Positions 24,794-32,149 of a stretch of DNA of 38,159 nucleotides are shown here, in pieces. Position numbers and translations under genes: made by a program. Location of the stretch: positions 1 to 38,159 of IMG/VR virus record IMGVR_UViG_3300043429_000425, one strand, 5' to 3'. The stretch comes from a virus. The notes below the pieces were generated by a model that was not told the DNA's origin, searched no databases, and saw nothing but the letters and a program-made list of their open reading frames with translations. Position 1 is the stretch's first letter. Each line of letters begins with the position of its first letter.

Positions 24794-25564
24794 CTAGCAA
24801 GTGAATATGTCGTCTATTTCAGATTTAGGTGCTACTGTTGACTGTGTTACAGTATCAAAATGCGCAAACTCTAGTAAATGTCCGTCATATAAAAATACAT
24901 TACCAGATTTTTTAAGTTTTGTAATTGCCTCTTTATAAGGAACTTGTTTTTCTTCTGTTAGATATTTCACAACAGGTACGAAGACTTTATCATCTTTAAC
25001 AACTGATTGTTTAATATCTATATTGGTTGATTTATTGACTAGAGATAAGAACCAGTCTTTGGAGATTTTTGTTCCTGGACATGATTTTTTTGTTGTTCGT
25101 TTTGTCACTGCACATTCCCTATGGAATACAATAGTTTCGTCATTTATAGGAATATTTAACCATTTTATTAATACTCGAACAGATGCCGCTGTATTTTCCC
25201 AGCATTGCAAACCTCTACCGCTTTTAGGATCTTCGGAGTCATAATCACCTAAAACTTCAATACCTATAGCATTTGAGTTGAAGGATGGTGCATGAATGCC
25301 TTTTTCTGTAAATGGTGTCATACCGAATAATTGATCTTCATCAACAAATAGATGCGGTCCCCTATTCCATTTCAGATCATTCTCATAAAAACTTTTAATA
25401 TTCTCTATGTGCTGCATAGTAAATCCCTTAGGACGTTGTGCCAGTGATGGGCTTGCAGTGTGATGTATACATATTTTTGTTGCCCATTCGGGTGCTTTTA
25501 TTTTAGATAGATATAAAGAAAGTGTATCAGGAGTCCAAACTTTATTTAAATTAGAGAATGACAT
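24794..25564 (-). CDS. N-acetylmuramoyl-L-alanine amidase endolysin (Amidase_2/PGRP fold)
   Basis: This 256-residue enzyme would cleave the amide bond between muramic acid and the peptide stem at lysis. The zinc site is visible as ICIHHTAS (His 34 or 35), FHRECAVT (His 148) and KSCPGTKI (Cys 162), with HLFVDEDQLFG and SNAIGIEVLGDYD in between, as in T7 lysozyme and AmpD-type amidases. Residues about 175-256 form a C-terminal extension (FVPVVKYLTEEKQVPYKEAI) that may bind the cell wall. No signal peptide is present, so a holin is needed; none is seen in the window. The gene is bounded by a terminator upstream and a GTAAGTA box 6 bases before its ATG. Confidence 0.9.
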   Translation of the reverse strand: MSFSNLNKVWTPDTLSLYLSKIKAPEWATKICIHHTASPSLAQRPKGFTMQHIENIKSFYENDLKWNRGPHLFVDEDQLFGMTPFTEKGIHAPSFNSNAIGIEVLGDYDSEDPKSGRGLQCWENTAASVRVLIKWLNIPINDETIVFHRECAVTKRTTKKSCPGTKISKDWFLSLVNKSTNIDIKQSVVKDDKVFVPVVKYLTEEKQVPYKEAITKLKKSGNVFLYDGHLLEFAHFDTVTQSTVAPKSEIDDIFTC

Positions 25565-25570
25565 ATACGA

Positions 25571-25578
25571 TACTTACA
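25571..25578 (-). promoter_or_regulatory. Late promoter variant TGTAAGTA for endolysin
   Basis: TGTAAGTA on the minus strand lies 6 bases before the ATG at 25564, directly after the T run of the upstream terminator, so the endolysin is an independent transcription unit. Confidence 0.5.
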
Positions 25579-25583
25579 AAAAA

Positions 25584-25601
25584 CCCCAGCATATGCTGGG
25601 G
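25584..25601 (-). terminator. Terminator ending the 25609 gene
   Basis: A perfect 18-base palindrome (arms CCCCAGC, ATAT centre) flanked by A and T runs on both sides. It separates the replication block from the endolysin gene. Confidence 0.92.
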
Positions 25602-25608
25602 TTTTTTA

Positions 25609-25947
25609 TTATTCTAAATCTTCATCTTCTCCGAATGGATCGGGCGTATCTATTAAAATAGACTCATTGACGAATTCCATTAAAAGATCTGATAATGCTC
25701 TATATTCAAGATTGTTTGCTGAATTGATTAGGAGAATAGGATTACCATTTGTATCGAACCCGAACAACATATAACAATCACAATATTCCGATAATCTATT
25801 AGCAATGGCAGTGCTCAGTTTTACTTGTTCTGTTACTGTTTTATTCTTACCTTTGCGTCGAATTTTAGGGTTTAACTTACCTGTTACTTTTCGTAACTTA
25901 TCAATTTCTTTATTATCCGAATCGGACGGCATAGAATTTTCTTCCAT
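25609..25947 (-). CDS. Hypothetical protein, 112 residues
   Basis: Not assigned to a named family. The product has a basic N-terminal section (KLNPKIRRKGKNKT), a central region LSEYCDCYMLFGFDTNGNP followed by ILLINSANNLEYRALSDLL, and an acidic tail. The centre suggests a small alpha/beta domain. A perfect TATAAATA lies 5 bases before the ATG, so it can be made late independently of the upstream clamp genes. Confidence 0.75.
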   Translation of the reverse strand: MEENSMPSDSDNKEIDKLRKVTGKLNPKIRRKGKNKTVTEQVKLSTAIANRLSEYCDCYMLFGFDTNGNPILLINSANNLEYRALSDLLMEFVNESILIDTPDPFGEDEDLE

Positions 25948-25952
25948 ATAAG

Positions 25953-25960
25953 TATTTATA
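25953..25960 (-). promoter_or_regulatory. Late promoter TATAAATA
   Basis: Perfect TATAAATA on the minus strand, 5 bases (CTTAT) before the ATG at 25947, in the 13-base gap after the upstream gene's stop. Confidence 0.75.
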
Positions 25961-26281
25961 CTATGCTGGAATATTCCTTGGTTTTCCGTAGAGATAATGT
26001 TTATAAATCAAACCTCTTTCGTTTAGAAAATCTATCAGAACTTCCACGCTATCGGTATTCAATTTTTCTTTGGTGTTTATGTATCTGCCTCCGTCATAGA
26101 GACTGATAGTTTCGTCCTTGTTGCATGTAAGGAAAATAGACATGCCACCTGGATCAATAATAGCAGTCCACTTACGTGAATCATCTTCGGAGTACTCAAT
26201 TGAGTCGATTTTATCCACATAGTATCCGCAATCACGGAGACGTTTAATACAGTATGATTTTGAAGTTATTTTATTAGACAT
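25961..26281 (-). CDS. Small protein, paralogue of the adjacent gene
   Basis: The 106-residue product contains RLRDCGYYVDKIDSIEYSED, then DSRKWTAIIDPGGMSIFLTC and YDGGRYINT. The first two thirds align with the product of 26274-26576 (NGHTVHKMDISYP, DTRCWTAQINPG, ILITLN). I recall similar D-x-R-x-WT-x-x-I-x-P proteins from T4-like phages, without known function. It overlaps the neighbouring paralogue by 8 bases. Confidence 0.75.
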   Translation of the reverse strand: MSNKITSKSYCIKRLRDCGYYVDKIDSIEYSEDDSRKWTAIIDPGGMSIFLTCNKDETISLYDGGRYINTKEKLNTDSVEVLIDFLNERGLIYKHYLYGKPRNIPA

Positions 26282-26576
26282 TGTCGCTGAAGTATGTTGT
26301 TTCTAAAGGTTCTCTTACGAGAAGATTTACAGTATCGTAAATATCATCTATATACACATCGGTTATGTTTTTTGTATCAGAGAGAATATCGAAATATTGA
26401 TTTCCGACCTGATATCTATTAACATTTAATGTTATTAAGATATTATCTGTTCCTGGGTTAATCTGTGCTGTCCAACATCTGGTATCTGCTAGGGGATAAC
26501 TGATGTCCATCTTATGTACAGTATGCCCGTTAGATTTCATTCTACTGGCAAATGTTTGGTAGTCTATATATTCCAT
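26274..26576 (-). CDS. Small protein, paralogue of the adjacent gene
   Basis: A 100-residue product with the same central pattern as its downstream neighbour: MKSNGHTVHKMD, then ADTRCWTAQINPGTDNILIT. It diverges at the C-terminus (NITDVYIDDIYDTVNLLVRE). Start and clamp stop overlap as TAATG, so it is translationally coupled to the sliding clamp. A replication- or clamp-related role is only suggested by position. Confidence 0.75.
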   Translation of the reverse strand: MEYIDYQTFASRMKSNGHTVHKMDISYPLADTRCWTAQINPGTDNILITLNVNRYQVGNQYFDILSDTKNITDVYIDDIYDTVNLLVREPLETTYFSDNV

Positions 26577-27322
26577 TATTTTTTAAGTGGAGTTGTTATG
26601 TATGCTAAGTTTGAGTTATTATTTTGTATCTCTATAAACATAATACCATTATTGTTTAAGTTTATAGAAAAATCGTTTTTTGTTTTCAGAATCAATTTAA
26701 GAATATCTATATCATAAATATGAGATGGGATATTATTGCTGATACCCTCAGAGATTAAAACCCTAATAGAGTCCGTGTGATTAGAAGTAGTACTCTTATC
26801 TCCGAAGAATAGGTAAACATCGGTTCCCTCTTGTTCAATATAAAACTTCTCAGTTTCGGATGAGAAATCTAATGCACGTTTAATGTTAATTACAGATTCA
26901 GCATCTACTGCGATAGTATGATCTACGGAAAATTTCCTAAAAACCTCAACATTAAACTTTGGCACTGTTACCATTTTATCATCAATAAGCCTAATGTTGA
27001 ACTTTATATCTTTTGAAGTAAAGGAGCAAGATTTATTCGAATTATTTATGTCCAAATCTATTACTTGCTCGCTAGCGCCAACACATTGCAAACCTTTTAC
27101 AAGGCGTAAGACATTCAGCGAAATTCTATTACACGGATCAATCACATCAAAACATTTATATGTATTATACAATCTTATCGATTCTGTTTTTGTTCCTGAT
27201 ACAGAATAAATTTCTTTACGATTTTCATCGTAAAATACCGCCATCCTCCCTTCTTTATTTATTTCAACAACTGGATTTATAAACTCTGTTATAAACGTCT
27301 TAGGATTTATCTTTAACTTCAT
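26576..27322 (-). CDS. 45: Sliding clamp (gp45-like)
   Basis: The 248-residue product is close to T4 gp45 (228). The fold pattern is a repeated beta-alpha-beta arrangement: MAVFYDENRKEIYSVSGT, LNVLRLVKGLQCV, VIDLDINNSNKSCSFTSKDI, a linker, then VINIKRALDFSSETEKFYIE, DVYLFFGDKS, and the closing FSINLNNNGIMFIEI. A homotrimeric ring on DNA, tethering polymerase and, in T4, enabling late transcription, is expected. Position beside the SSB-type gene and T4-like late promoters fits. The polymerase in this window ends in a T4-type clamp-binding peptide. Confidence 0.7.
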   Translation of the reverse strand: MKLKINPKTFITEFINPVVEINKEGRMAVFYDENRKEIYSVSGTKTESIRLYNTYKCFDVIDPCNRISLNVLRLVKGLQCVGASEQVIDLDINNSNKSCSFTSKDIKFNIRLIDDKMVTVPKFNVEVFRKFSVDHTIAVDAESVINIKRALDFSSETEKFYIEQEGTDVYLFFGDKSTTSNHTDSIRVLISEGISNNIPSHIYDIDILKLILKTKNDFSINLNNNGIMFIEIQNNNSNLAYITTPLKK

Positions 27323-27935
27323 CTATTATATTTTCAGGTATGGGTTCAGGTTCTAATTCTATTTTAAGCTTTTCGGCCATCTCTTTGATCTTAGCAGTGA
27401 GAGTGTCTACTGTTAGTATAAGTTGCTCATTAGTCTTAATCAACTTATTTAATGACTTTTTCTGTGATTTAATTTCTTTAATAAGAGCATCGCGAAATTC
27501 TTGTTCATCTTCGAGGTACACTTTTTGAGATGAGGCATTGTAATTAGGCATCACAAATCCTCCAGAGGGTTCCATCATAGGTGCTACTTGTGGTCCACCT
27601 TGATTTGGGAGTTGTAAATGCGCAGGAACGACGTATTGCTTTATAGGTCCATTCAAAGTTCCCTCAGGAATAACCAAATCATCTCCTCCTTGTGGGGGCG
27701 GTAATCCCTGTTGCGGATAATATTGTTGCGGAGGAGGACCGTAATTATGATTATACTGCCCATGATATTGATGCGCAGGGTGCATCGGTTGTGGCTGTTG
27801 GACATTAGGATGCCCATTTAAAAAATTTCTAAAATCTGTGCGATTATATCGCAGACCTTGGCTTCCTGCCAGACCTTGGCGCATCTCTCTTTCAACAGAA
27901 GCGGCTAATATTGCAATATCGGTGTTATCATCCAT
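27300..27935 (-). CDS. Pro/Gln/His-rich protein with C-terminal coiled coil, between SSB and clamp
   Basis: I start at the ATG at 27935 (MDDNTDIAIL, 211 residues). A TTG start 9 bases upstream is possible. Residues about 45-85 are rich in Pro, Gln, His and Tyr (HQYHGQYNHNYGPPPQQYYP), then a linker with PNQGG, then a charged coiled coil (about 140-195, ALIKEIKSQKKSLNKLIK) and an acidic tail. The family is not recognised. It overlaps the clamp start by 23 bases. Promoter and start codon lie within a strong inverted repeat. A regulator or clamp partner (for example a gp33-type coactivator) is speculation from position. Confidence 0.75.
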   Translation of the reverse strand: MDDNTDIAILAASVEREMRQGLAGSQGLRYNRTDFRNFLNGHPNVQQPQPMHPAHQYHGQYNHNYGPPPQQYYPQQGLPPPQGGDDLVIPEGTLNGPIKQYVVPAHLQLPNQGGPQVAPMMEPSGGFVMPNYNASSQKVYLEDEQEFRDALIKEIKSQKKSLNKLIKTNEQLILTVDTLTAKIKEMAEKLKIELEPEPIPENIIDEVKDKS

Positions 27936-27955
27936 ATATTGCAATATTTAGCCGC
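27901..27955 (-). repeat. Near-perfect inverted repeat with start codon in the loop
   Basis: Left arm 27901-27919 and right arm 27936-27955 are complementary over 19 of 20 positions (one inserted base). Each arm contains the 12-base palindrome ATATTGCAATAT (27908-27919 and 27936-27947). In the minus-strand RNA the arms form a long stem with the ATG at 27935 in the 16-base loop. The TAAATA -10 box lies in the upstream arm. There is no T run, so it is not a classical terminator. Confidence 0.9.
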
Positions 27956-27973
27956 TTTTGCGATTTTTATCAA
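27945..27973 (-). promoter_or_regulatory. Sigma-70-like promoter TTGATA-N17-TAAATA
   Basis: On the minus strand TTGATA (27973-27968), 17 bases, TAAATA (27950-27945), then 9 bases to the ATG at 27935. The -35 box overlaps the end of the SSB gene; the -10 box lies in one arm of the inverted repeat. Confidence 0.6.
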
Positions 27974-27976
27974 ATA

Positions 27977-28906
27977 TTATTTAATGCTTGCTAGCATTTT
28001 ATCTAGAGCGTCTTCACCTGAATCCATAGGGATATCAGTATCATCTTCATCTTTCAGGATATTAGATGGTTTTTCGTCGTCTTCTAGTTCATCCTCAAGA
28101 TTTGAGGACTTTCCGTACCAATGATCGTCAAGGAATTTCTTGATTTCATCATTAGTTTTAACTTCTGGGACGAATTCACGAAGATCGTGAACACTCTCAG
28201 AAATAGTTTTGATCTGTTCAGCAGAAAGTTTAATTTCTGATGCATCATCCCATTCACTATCTGAATAGTCAGCCCAACCACCATTATTCTTTACAACTTT
28301 TACGATAAGTTCTTTACCGTTAGTAATAAGTTTACCCTTTTCATCTAGAAGAAAAGCTCTTTTACCAATCTTCGCAGCCTTATCTCCGATAACTGCTTGT
28401 TTGATCTTCTTATAAAGATCAGATGTAGGATTTCCATCTTTATCAGTTTGTGCGGCGTATTTAACAACCACTACGGTTCCTTCGAGTTTTTTAGCATCGT
28501 CATCACCAGTAACACTTACAAGATATGCATTAACAAGTTGATTTGCTTGAGGGAATAGTTTATAAGACCATTTCTTTTCTGCTTCATCATTATTTGCAAC
28601 AGCTTTGGAATAATGATCCCATTGCGTATCTTTGAAGAGATCGGTTTTCATTCCTGCGTCCGAAGGCGCACGTCCCCCAAACACATATTTACCAGTTACT
28701 CTGCTAGTAAACCCGATAGATTTGTAAGTTACAAATAACTTATCGCCACCTTCTGCTTTTAGATTAAAAAGCAATCGTAGAACATATGTTCCACCAACCT
28801 TAAATTTAAGAATTCGAGGGTCTGGTGTAAATCCACCACGCTCTTGTTTAATTCTTGTTTCTTCTGTGTCTTTTACTAATCCTAGTATATCGTCTACTGT
28901 TTCCAT
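27977..28906 (-). CDS. 32: Single-stranded DNA-binding protein, gp32-like
   Basis: The 309-residue product matches T4 gp32 (301) in length and layout: an N-terminal basic/helical section (KDTEETRIKQERGG), an OB-fold core from about 30 (RILKFKVGGTYVLRLLFNL, FVTYKSIGF, NQLVNAYLVSVTGDDDAKK, GTVVVVKYAAQ) and a very acidic C-terminus (SNLEDELEDDEK to EDALDKMLASIK) as used in T4 to recruit replication partners. The zinc ligands of T4 gp32 (His/Cys cluster) are not seen. It coats ssDNA during replication and recombination. The leader upstream contains a GAAA-loop hairpin, a possible autoregulation site. Confidence 0.75.
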   Translation of the reverse strand: METVDDILGLVKDTEETRIKQERGGFTPDPRILKFKVGGTYVLRLLFNLKAEGGDKLFVTYKSIGFTSRVTGKYVFGGRAPSDAGMKTDLFKDTQWDHYSKAVANNDEAEKKWSYKLFPQANQLVNAYLVSVTGDDDAKKLEGTVVVVKYAAQTDKDGNPTSDLYKKIKQAVIGDKAAKIGKRAFLLDEKGKLITNGKELIVKVVKNNGGWADYSDSEWDDASEIKLSAEQIKTISESVHDLREFVPEVKTNDEIKKFLDDHWYGKSSNLEDELEDDEKPSNILKDEDDTDIPMDSGEDALDKMLASIK

Positions 28907-28937
28907 ATTTTTATATTTTATTCTAATTATTCTAACA

Positions 28938-28953
28938 AACGTATTTCTACGTT
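28938..28953 (-). promoter_or_regulatory. GAAA-tetraloop hairpin in the gp32-like mRNA leader
   Basis: In the minus-strand RNA, AACGUA pairs with UACGUU around a GAAA tetraloop (a G-U pair extends it by one). It lies about 32 bases upstream of the SSB start and is followed by an unstructured AU-rich stretch, the arrangement seen in the T4 gene 32 operator, which there is a pseudoknot. Function here is inferred. Confidence 0.45.
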
Positions 28954-28959
28954 CTTCTA

Positions 28960-29658
28960 CTACTTATCCAAAATTCTCTTATTTTGAAGAGTTTTTTGAA
29001 CAAAAAGTGAAACTTTTTTATGCATTTCTGCTAGTAAATTCTGCGTTTTTGTACTATTTTTAAAATTCGTATAAAGTTCTACTAAATCTATATCCGAACC
29101 ATAATACAACTCAAATTCATCCTTTGGCATATTAAATAATAGGTCATAAAATTGAGGTATTGTGAATACAACATACCAAGAAATCTTATGCTCCTTCAGG
29201 TGCTTTAGGCAGTCGTTTTGAGCTATTGAACAGTAACCTGTGTACTCTCTCAATTCAAGCCCTTTTTCTATACAAAATTCTGCAATAAACTTATAAGACG
29301 CTTTAAAAAATTCAAACTGCTTCTCGGGGTCGGATTTAAGAAGAATCTTATAATATGCAATACAAGTGCCTATACCCTTCTGAGATGAGAAAAATTTTAG
29401 AGAGAAGTATTTCTTATCATCAGGATAGATGATATAAGGAGCATTGAAGTAGGTATCGTTAAAAAATGCAGGATATTTACAGAACACATTCTCTAATTTT
29501 TTAAGATACAAAAGTATCTCCTCATCAGATTCTACGTCTTTGAAGTTCTTTTTCGCACGAAAAGGTTGACCGTTATTTGTGCGATATGCTCGTAGGTAAA
29601 GATTATATATTCTTTTCTGATTATCGTTCAACATCATTCCATCTTTGGTAGAATTCAT
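28960..29658 (-). CDS. Conserved-type phage protein upstream of SSB, function unknown
   Basis: The 232-residue product has an N-terminal section with NDNQKRIYNLYLRAYRTNNG, PFRAKKNFKDVESDEEI and LKKLENVFCKYPAFFND, then APYIIYPDDKKYFSLKFF and CLKHLKEHKISWYVVF. I recall similar proteins (a YLRAYR-x-x-x-G-x-PF-x-x-KKNF start) in other T4-like phages, unnamed. Its position directly before gene 32 corresponds to gene 59 (helicase loader, 217 residues) in T4, but I see no convincing gp59 signature. M8 or M9 may be the true start. It overlaps the upstream gene by 38 bases. Confidence 0.75.
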   Translation of the reverse strand: MNSTKDGMMLNDNQKRIYNLYLRAYRTNNGQPFRAKKNFKDVESDEEILLYLKKLENVFCKYPAFFNDTYFNAPYIIYPDDKKYFSLKFFSSQKGIGTCIAYYKILLKSDPEKQFEFFKASYKFIAEFCIEKGLELREYTGYCSIAQNDCLKHLKEHKISWYVVFTIPQFYDLLFNMPKDEFELYYGSDIDLVELYTNFKNSTKTQNLLAEMHKKVSLFVQKTLQNKRILDK

Positions 29659-30052
29659 TCACCCTCTCAATAAATTTTCTATCAATGAGTATATTCTTTC
29701 TTAGGATATCTGAATATATACTATGTCCGTTTCTATATAGATGAGCCCTGATAATATATTCAGCAGTTTCGATATTTCGGCAATGCATATATACGGCAAT
29801 GATGAGGAGATTGTTCAATTTATTCGGATATAATGCATATGAATATTTAAATTTCTGAAATTCTCGTATCCAACCTAATGCAACCGTCGATTCCGCAACG
29901 TCTTGTAGAGCACAATGACAGTCACTATTAATTATAGAGAAAACTGCATTATGTATATGGGTCGTATCCTCTTCCATTAGGACATTTTCTGCAAAATCTA
30001 TTAAGTCAAAAACCCATCGTTCTGCAATTATTTTTATATAGTCGGGAGCCAT
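29621..30052 (-). CDS. Hypothetical protein, 143 residues
   Basis: Not recognised. The product is helical with conserved-looking aromatics (AERWVFDLIDFAENVLM, VALGWIREFQKFKYSYAL, MHCRNIETAEYIIRAHLYR). No membrane segment or metal site is evident. It starts one base after the upstream stop (TAATATG) and lies in the operon between the helicase and SSB genes, hence a replication accessory role is possible. Confidence 0.7.
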   Translation of the reverse strand: MAPDYIKIIAERWVFDLIDFAENVLMEEDTTHIHNAVFSIINSDCHCALQDVAESTVALGWIREFQKFKYSYALYPNKLNNLLIIAVYMHCRNIETAEYIIRAHLYRNGHSIYSDILRKNILIDRKFIERVNEFYQRWNDVER

Positions 30053-30053
30053 A

Positions 30054-30317
30054 TTACTTTATCTTTTTAGATTTATTCAATACAGGATATCGATATGCCA
30101 TGTATTCAACAATAGAATACCACGATGCATCAGTCAGATCAATCAAAATCTGTCGAAGTTCTGGACTTTTTTGGATAATCATAAACATAGTTACGCAAGA
30201 AACAGGTTTATTGGTGAGAAGAGTTATGAATGAACCGAACTTGTTAATAGTTTCTTCTAACTCTTCTCTACTAATTTGGGTATTTGCACAAGGGGCAACA
30301 AAATCTTCGGGAATCAT
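30054..30317 (-). CDS. Hypothetical protein, 87 residues
   Basis: Not recognised. The product (MIPEDFVAPCANTQISREEL) is mainly helical, with a possible hydrophobic helix FGSFITLLTNKPVSCVTMFM (about 27-46) and a basic tail (LNKSKKIK). It follows the helicase gene; the helicase stop codon lies within a TAAATA box 6 bases before the ATG. Confidence 0.7.
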   Translation of the reverse strand: MIPEDFVAPCANTQISREELEETINKFGSFITLLTNKPVSCVTMFMIIQKSPELRQILIDLTDASWYSIVEYMAYRYPVLNKSKKIK

Positions 30318-30323
30318 TCATAA

Positions 30324-30352
30324 TATTTAACTATCTCCCACTAACTTATCAA
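30324..30352 (-). promoter_or_regulatory. Sigma-70-like promoter inside the helicase 3' end
   Basis: On the minus strand TTGATA (30352-30347), 17 bases, TAAATA (30329-30324), 6 bases, ATG at 30317. The TAA stop of the helicase (30329-30327) is part of the -10 box. The same hexamers and spacing occur at 27973-27945. Confidence 0.6.
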
Positions 30353-31682
30353 AGTTTAAAATGTTATTTATACTTCTCTGATCATTATTATTGTCTGCAT
30401 AAGCCATCATATCATCTTCCTCAGTCAGTTTTAGGGTGTCATAATCAATAGTAAGAAATCCTTCTGCTCCTTTTGCACCGTCTCTAGCTTTCTTACCACC
30501 AAAGCGAATGATATTCGCTTCCCGATCTTCGTCTGTTTGCCAGATATTAACATGTCCGTCAAGATCCGCAATTGAGTCCCAGCTACCACTTAAACTATCC
30601 AATCCAGGATTATTTGTTTTATGGGCAGTTCTATTCAATTGGGCAACTGTCAATACTGGTGCGGGAAATACATAACTTATACCCCGACACTCTTGAACAA
30701 TATATTGAATATTAGCATGTGTACTCCCTTGATTTATACTAGGTTTCAACAATGCATGTCCATCAATACATATAAGGTTGGGAATAAATCCTTTACGATT
30801 CTTCAATTTAAGTAGATATCCTAAGATATTCTTTGCAGATACCCCTTTAGTAGGGACTTCTTTAATAATAAGACGAGATTCATATTTTTTTACAAATTCA
30901 TCGACCTTTTCATCAAAATTTTCTATATTATCTGCGAGTGTGTTGATAGCAATTCCTGTTAAAATACCAGAAATACGCTTTGCATATCGCATTTCCGACA
31001 TCTCAGGAGATATAATGACAACTTTCTTATTCTGCATAAGAACATTGACCACAATGTTAGCAAGGAAAATGGATTTTCCTACATTGGTTTCTCCTCCAAT
31101 ATCATAAATAGCCTTTCCTTCTGCTTGGAATCCTCCACCAAAGGCTTCATCCAATCCTTTATATCCAGTAGATAATAAGTTATCTTTCTTCTGGAGGTAT
31201 TCTTTAATTCTATGTTGATCTTCGAAATAATCTAATCCTAAGTCATCGATCAAACATATAGAATGAATTTTTTCCGATTCCGCCTGAAACTCTTCAATAG
31301 AGTACTCCTTCTCAGAAACTTTCTTATCAATAGTAGTTTCCATAAGCTTACCAAACTTTCTCTGTTTGATAAATGTTTCAGTATTCGCGATTAATTCATC
31401 TTCGTTATATTCACTATCCAATTTCTTAATAAAGCCTACGACAGTCTGTAAGGATTCTTTAAGAGAGCTTGTTGTGATTCTTGCTGCAAGTTCTGTTAAT
31501 GTGGGAATTGATGATCGTTCTATATAGAAATCTTTTATAATATTGATAATATTTGCAATATCATTGTTCTTGAAGAGGTCTTTATCTAAATAATCTATAA
31601 TATTCGCTACATAATTGGAATCTTTTTTAAGGCATTGTTGAATTATAATTTTTTCGAACAGGTCTAGGTCTAGTTTTGCCAT
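30327..31682 (-). CDS. 41: Replicative DNA helicase, gp41-like (DnaB/RecA fold)
   Basis: The 451-residue product (T4 gp41 475) has an N-terminal helical collar domain (1-160), a linker, and a RecA-type ATPase: TGYKGLDEAFGGGF (172-185), Walker A GGETNVGKS (196-204), the H1a-like VVIISPEMSE (221-230) with the catalytic Glu, Walker B NLICIDGHAL (302-311) and AQLNRTAHKT later. It unwinds the lagging strand template as a hexamer and works with the primase. The acidic tail (LTEEDDMMAYADNNND) is typical for phage helicases. Its start follows the upstream stop by two bases. Confidence 0.92.
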   Translation of the reverse strand: MAKLDLDLFEKIIIQQCLKKDSNYVANIIDYLDKDLFKNNDIANIINIIKDFYIERSSIPTLTELAARITTSSLKESLQTVVGFIKKLDSEYNEDELIANTETFIKQRKFGKLMETTIDKKVSEKEYSIEEFQAESEKIHSICLIDDLGLDYFEDQHRIKEYLQKKDNLLSTGYKGLDEAFGGGFQAEGKAIYDIGGETNVGKSIFLANIVVNVLMQNKKVVIISPEMSEMRYAKRISGILTGIAINTLADNIENFDEKVDEFVKKYESRLIIKEVPTKGVSAKNILGYLLKLKNRKGFIPNLICIDGHALLKPSINQGSTHANIQYIVQECRGISYVFPAPVLTVAQLNRTAHKTNNPGLDSLSGSWDSIADLDGHVNIWQTDEDREANIIRFGGKKARDGAKGAEGFLTIDYDTLKLTEEDDMMAYADNNNDQRSINNILNFDKLVGDS

Positions 31683-31684
31683 CT

Positions 31685-32149
31685 TTAAATGTCGGCTAGG
31701 GTGTGGTCTAAATCAAGAAGATAGTCATAAATACCGTTGGTTGTTTTCTCGTAGTTGTTCAGCCACTCAATATAAGAGTTATATCTCTCAAGAAGTTCTG
31801 CCATCTCCAAAACACACTTTCCTGAATCATGTAATTCATTATCAGCCCAATCCCAATGATTTACATAGTTCGGCTGACGCACCGACAAGCCACCCAATCG
31901 GACGACTAGTTTGTCTGCAAGCCTATGATGTGACGAGGCTACCACGGCAGCGAGATCATCGCCTTGCTCTTTTGCTCGAAGTTCCAATTGACGAAACCCC
32001 TCTCGAAGTTCCTCAACAGCCGAACAAGAAAAATGCAGGCAACCATTCGATGGCTGTCTGTCGTGTTGGTCTAGTCTGCGCTCATGGTGCCTGATTTTAA
32101 TCTTATCACAATATCTACATTTCGATCTATTTTCGTTAAATACGCTCAT
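31685..32149 (-). CDS. Putative zinc-ribbon protein with high-G+C section
   Basis: The 154-residue product begins SKCRYCDKIKIRHHERR with C11-x2-C14 and later C37-x4-C42 (GCLHFSC), a likely zinc site. The middle is Leu/Arg/Glu/Ala-rich (EELREGFRQLELRAKEQGDD) and helical; the C-terminus is polar. No family is recognised. Bases about 31861-32100 are 51% G+C by my count (122 of 240), against roughly 25-35% around them, and use codons unlike neighbouring genes, which suggests recent acquisition of this part. It overlaps the upstream gene by 14 bases. Confidence 0.7.
   Translation of the reverse strand: MSVFNENRSKCRYCDKIKIRHHERRLDQHDRQPSNGCLHFSCSAVEELREGFRQLELRAKEQGDDLAAVVASSHHRLADKLVVRLGGLSVRQPNYVNHWDWADNELHDSGKCVLEMAELLERYNSYIEWLNNYEKTTNGIYDYLLDLDHTLADI

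Noticed and set aside
28960-29658. Assignment as helicase loader gp59
   Set aside because: The position and length fit T4, but no gp59-like motif could be recognised.
31741-32094. Open frame of 117 codons on the plus strand in the high-G+C patch
   Set aside because: Long mainly because of the local composition; no promoter or coupling, and the minus-strand frame fits the operon with short overlaps.
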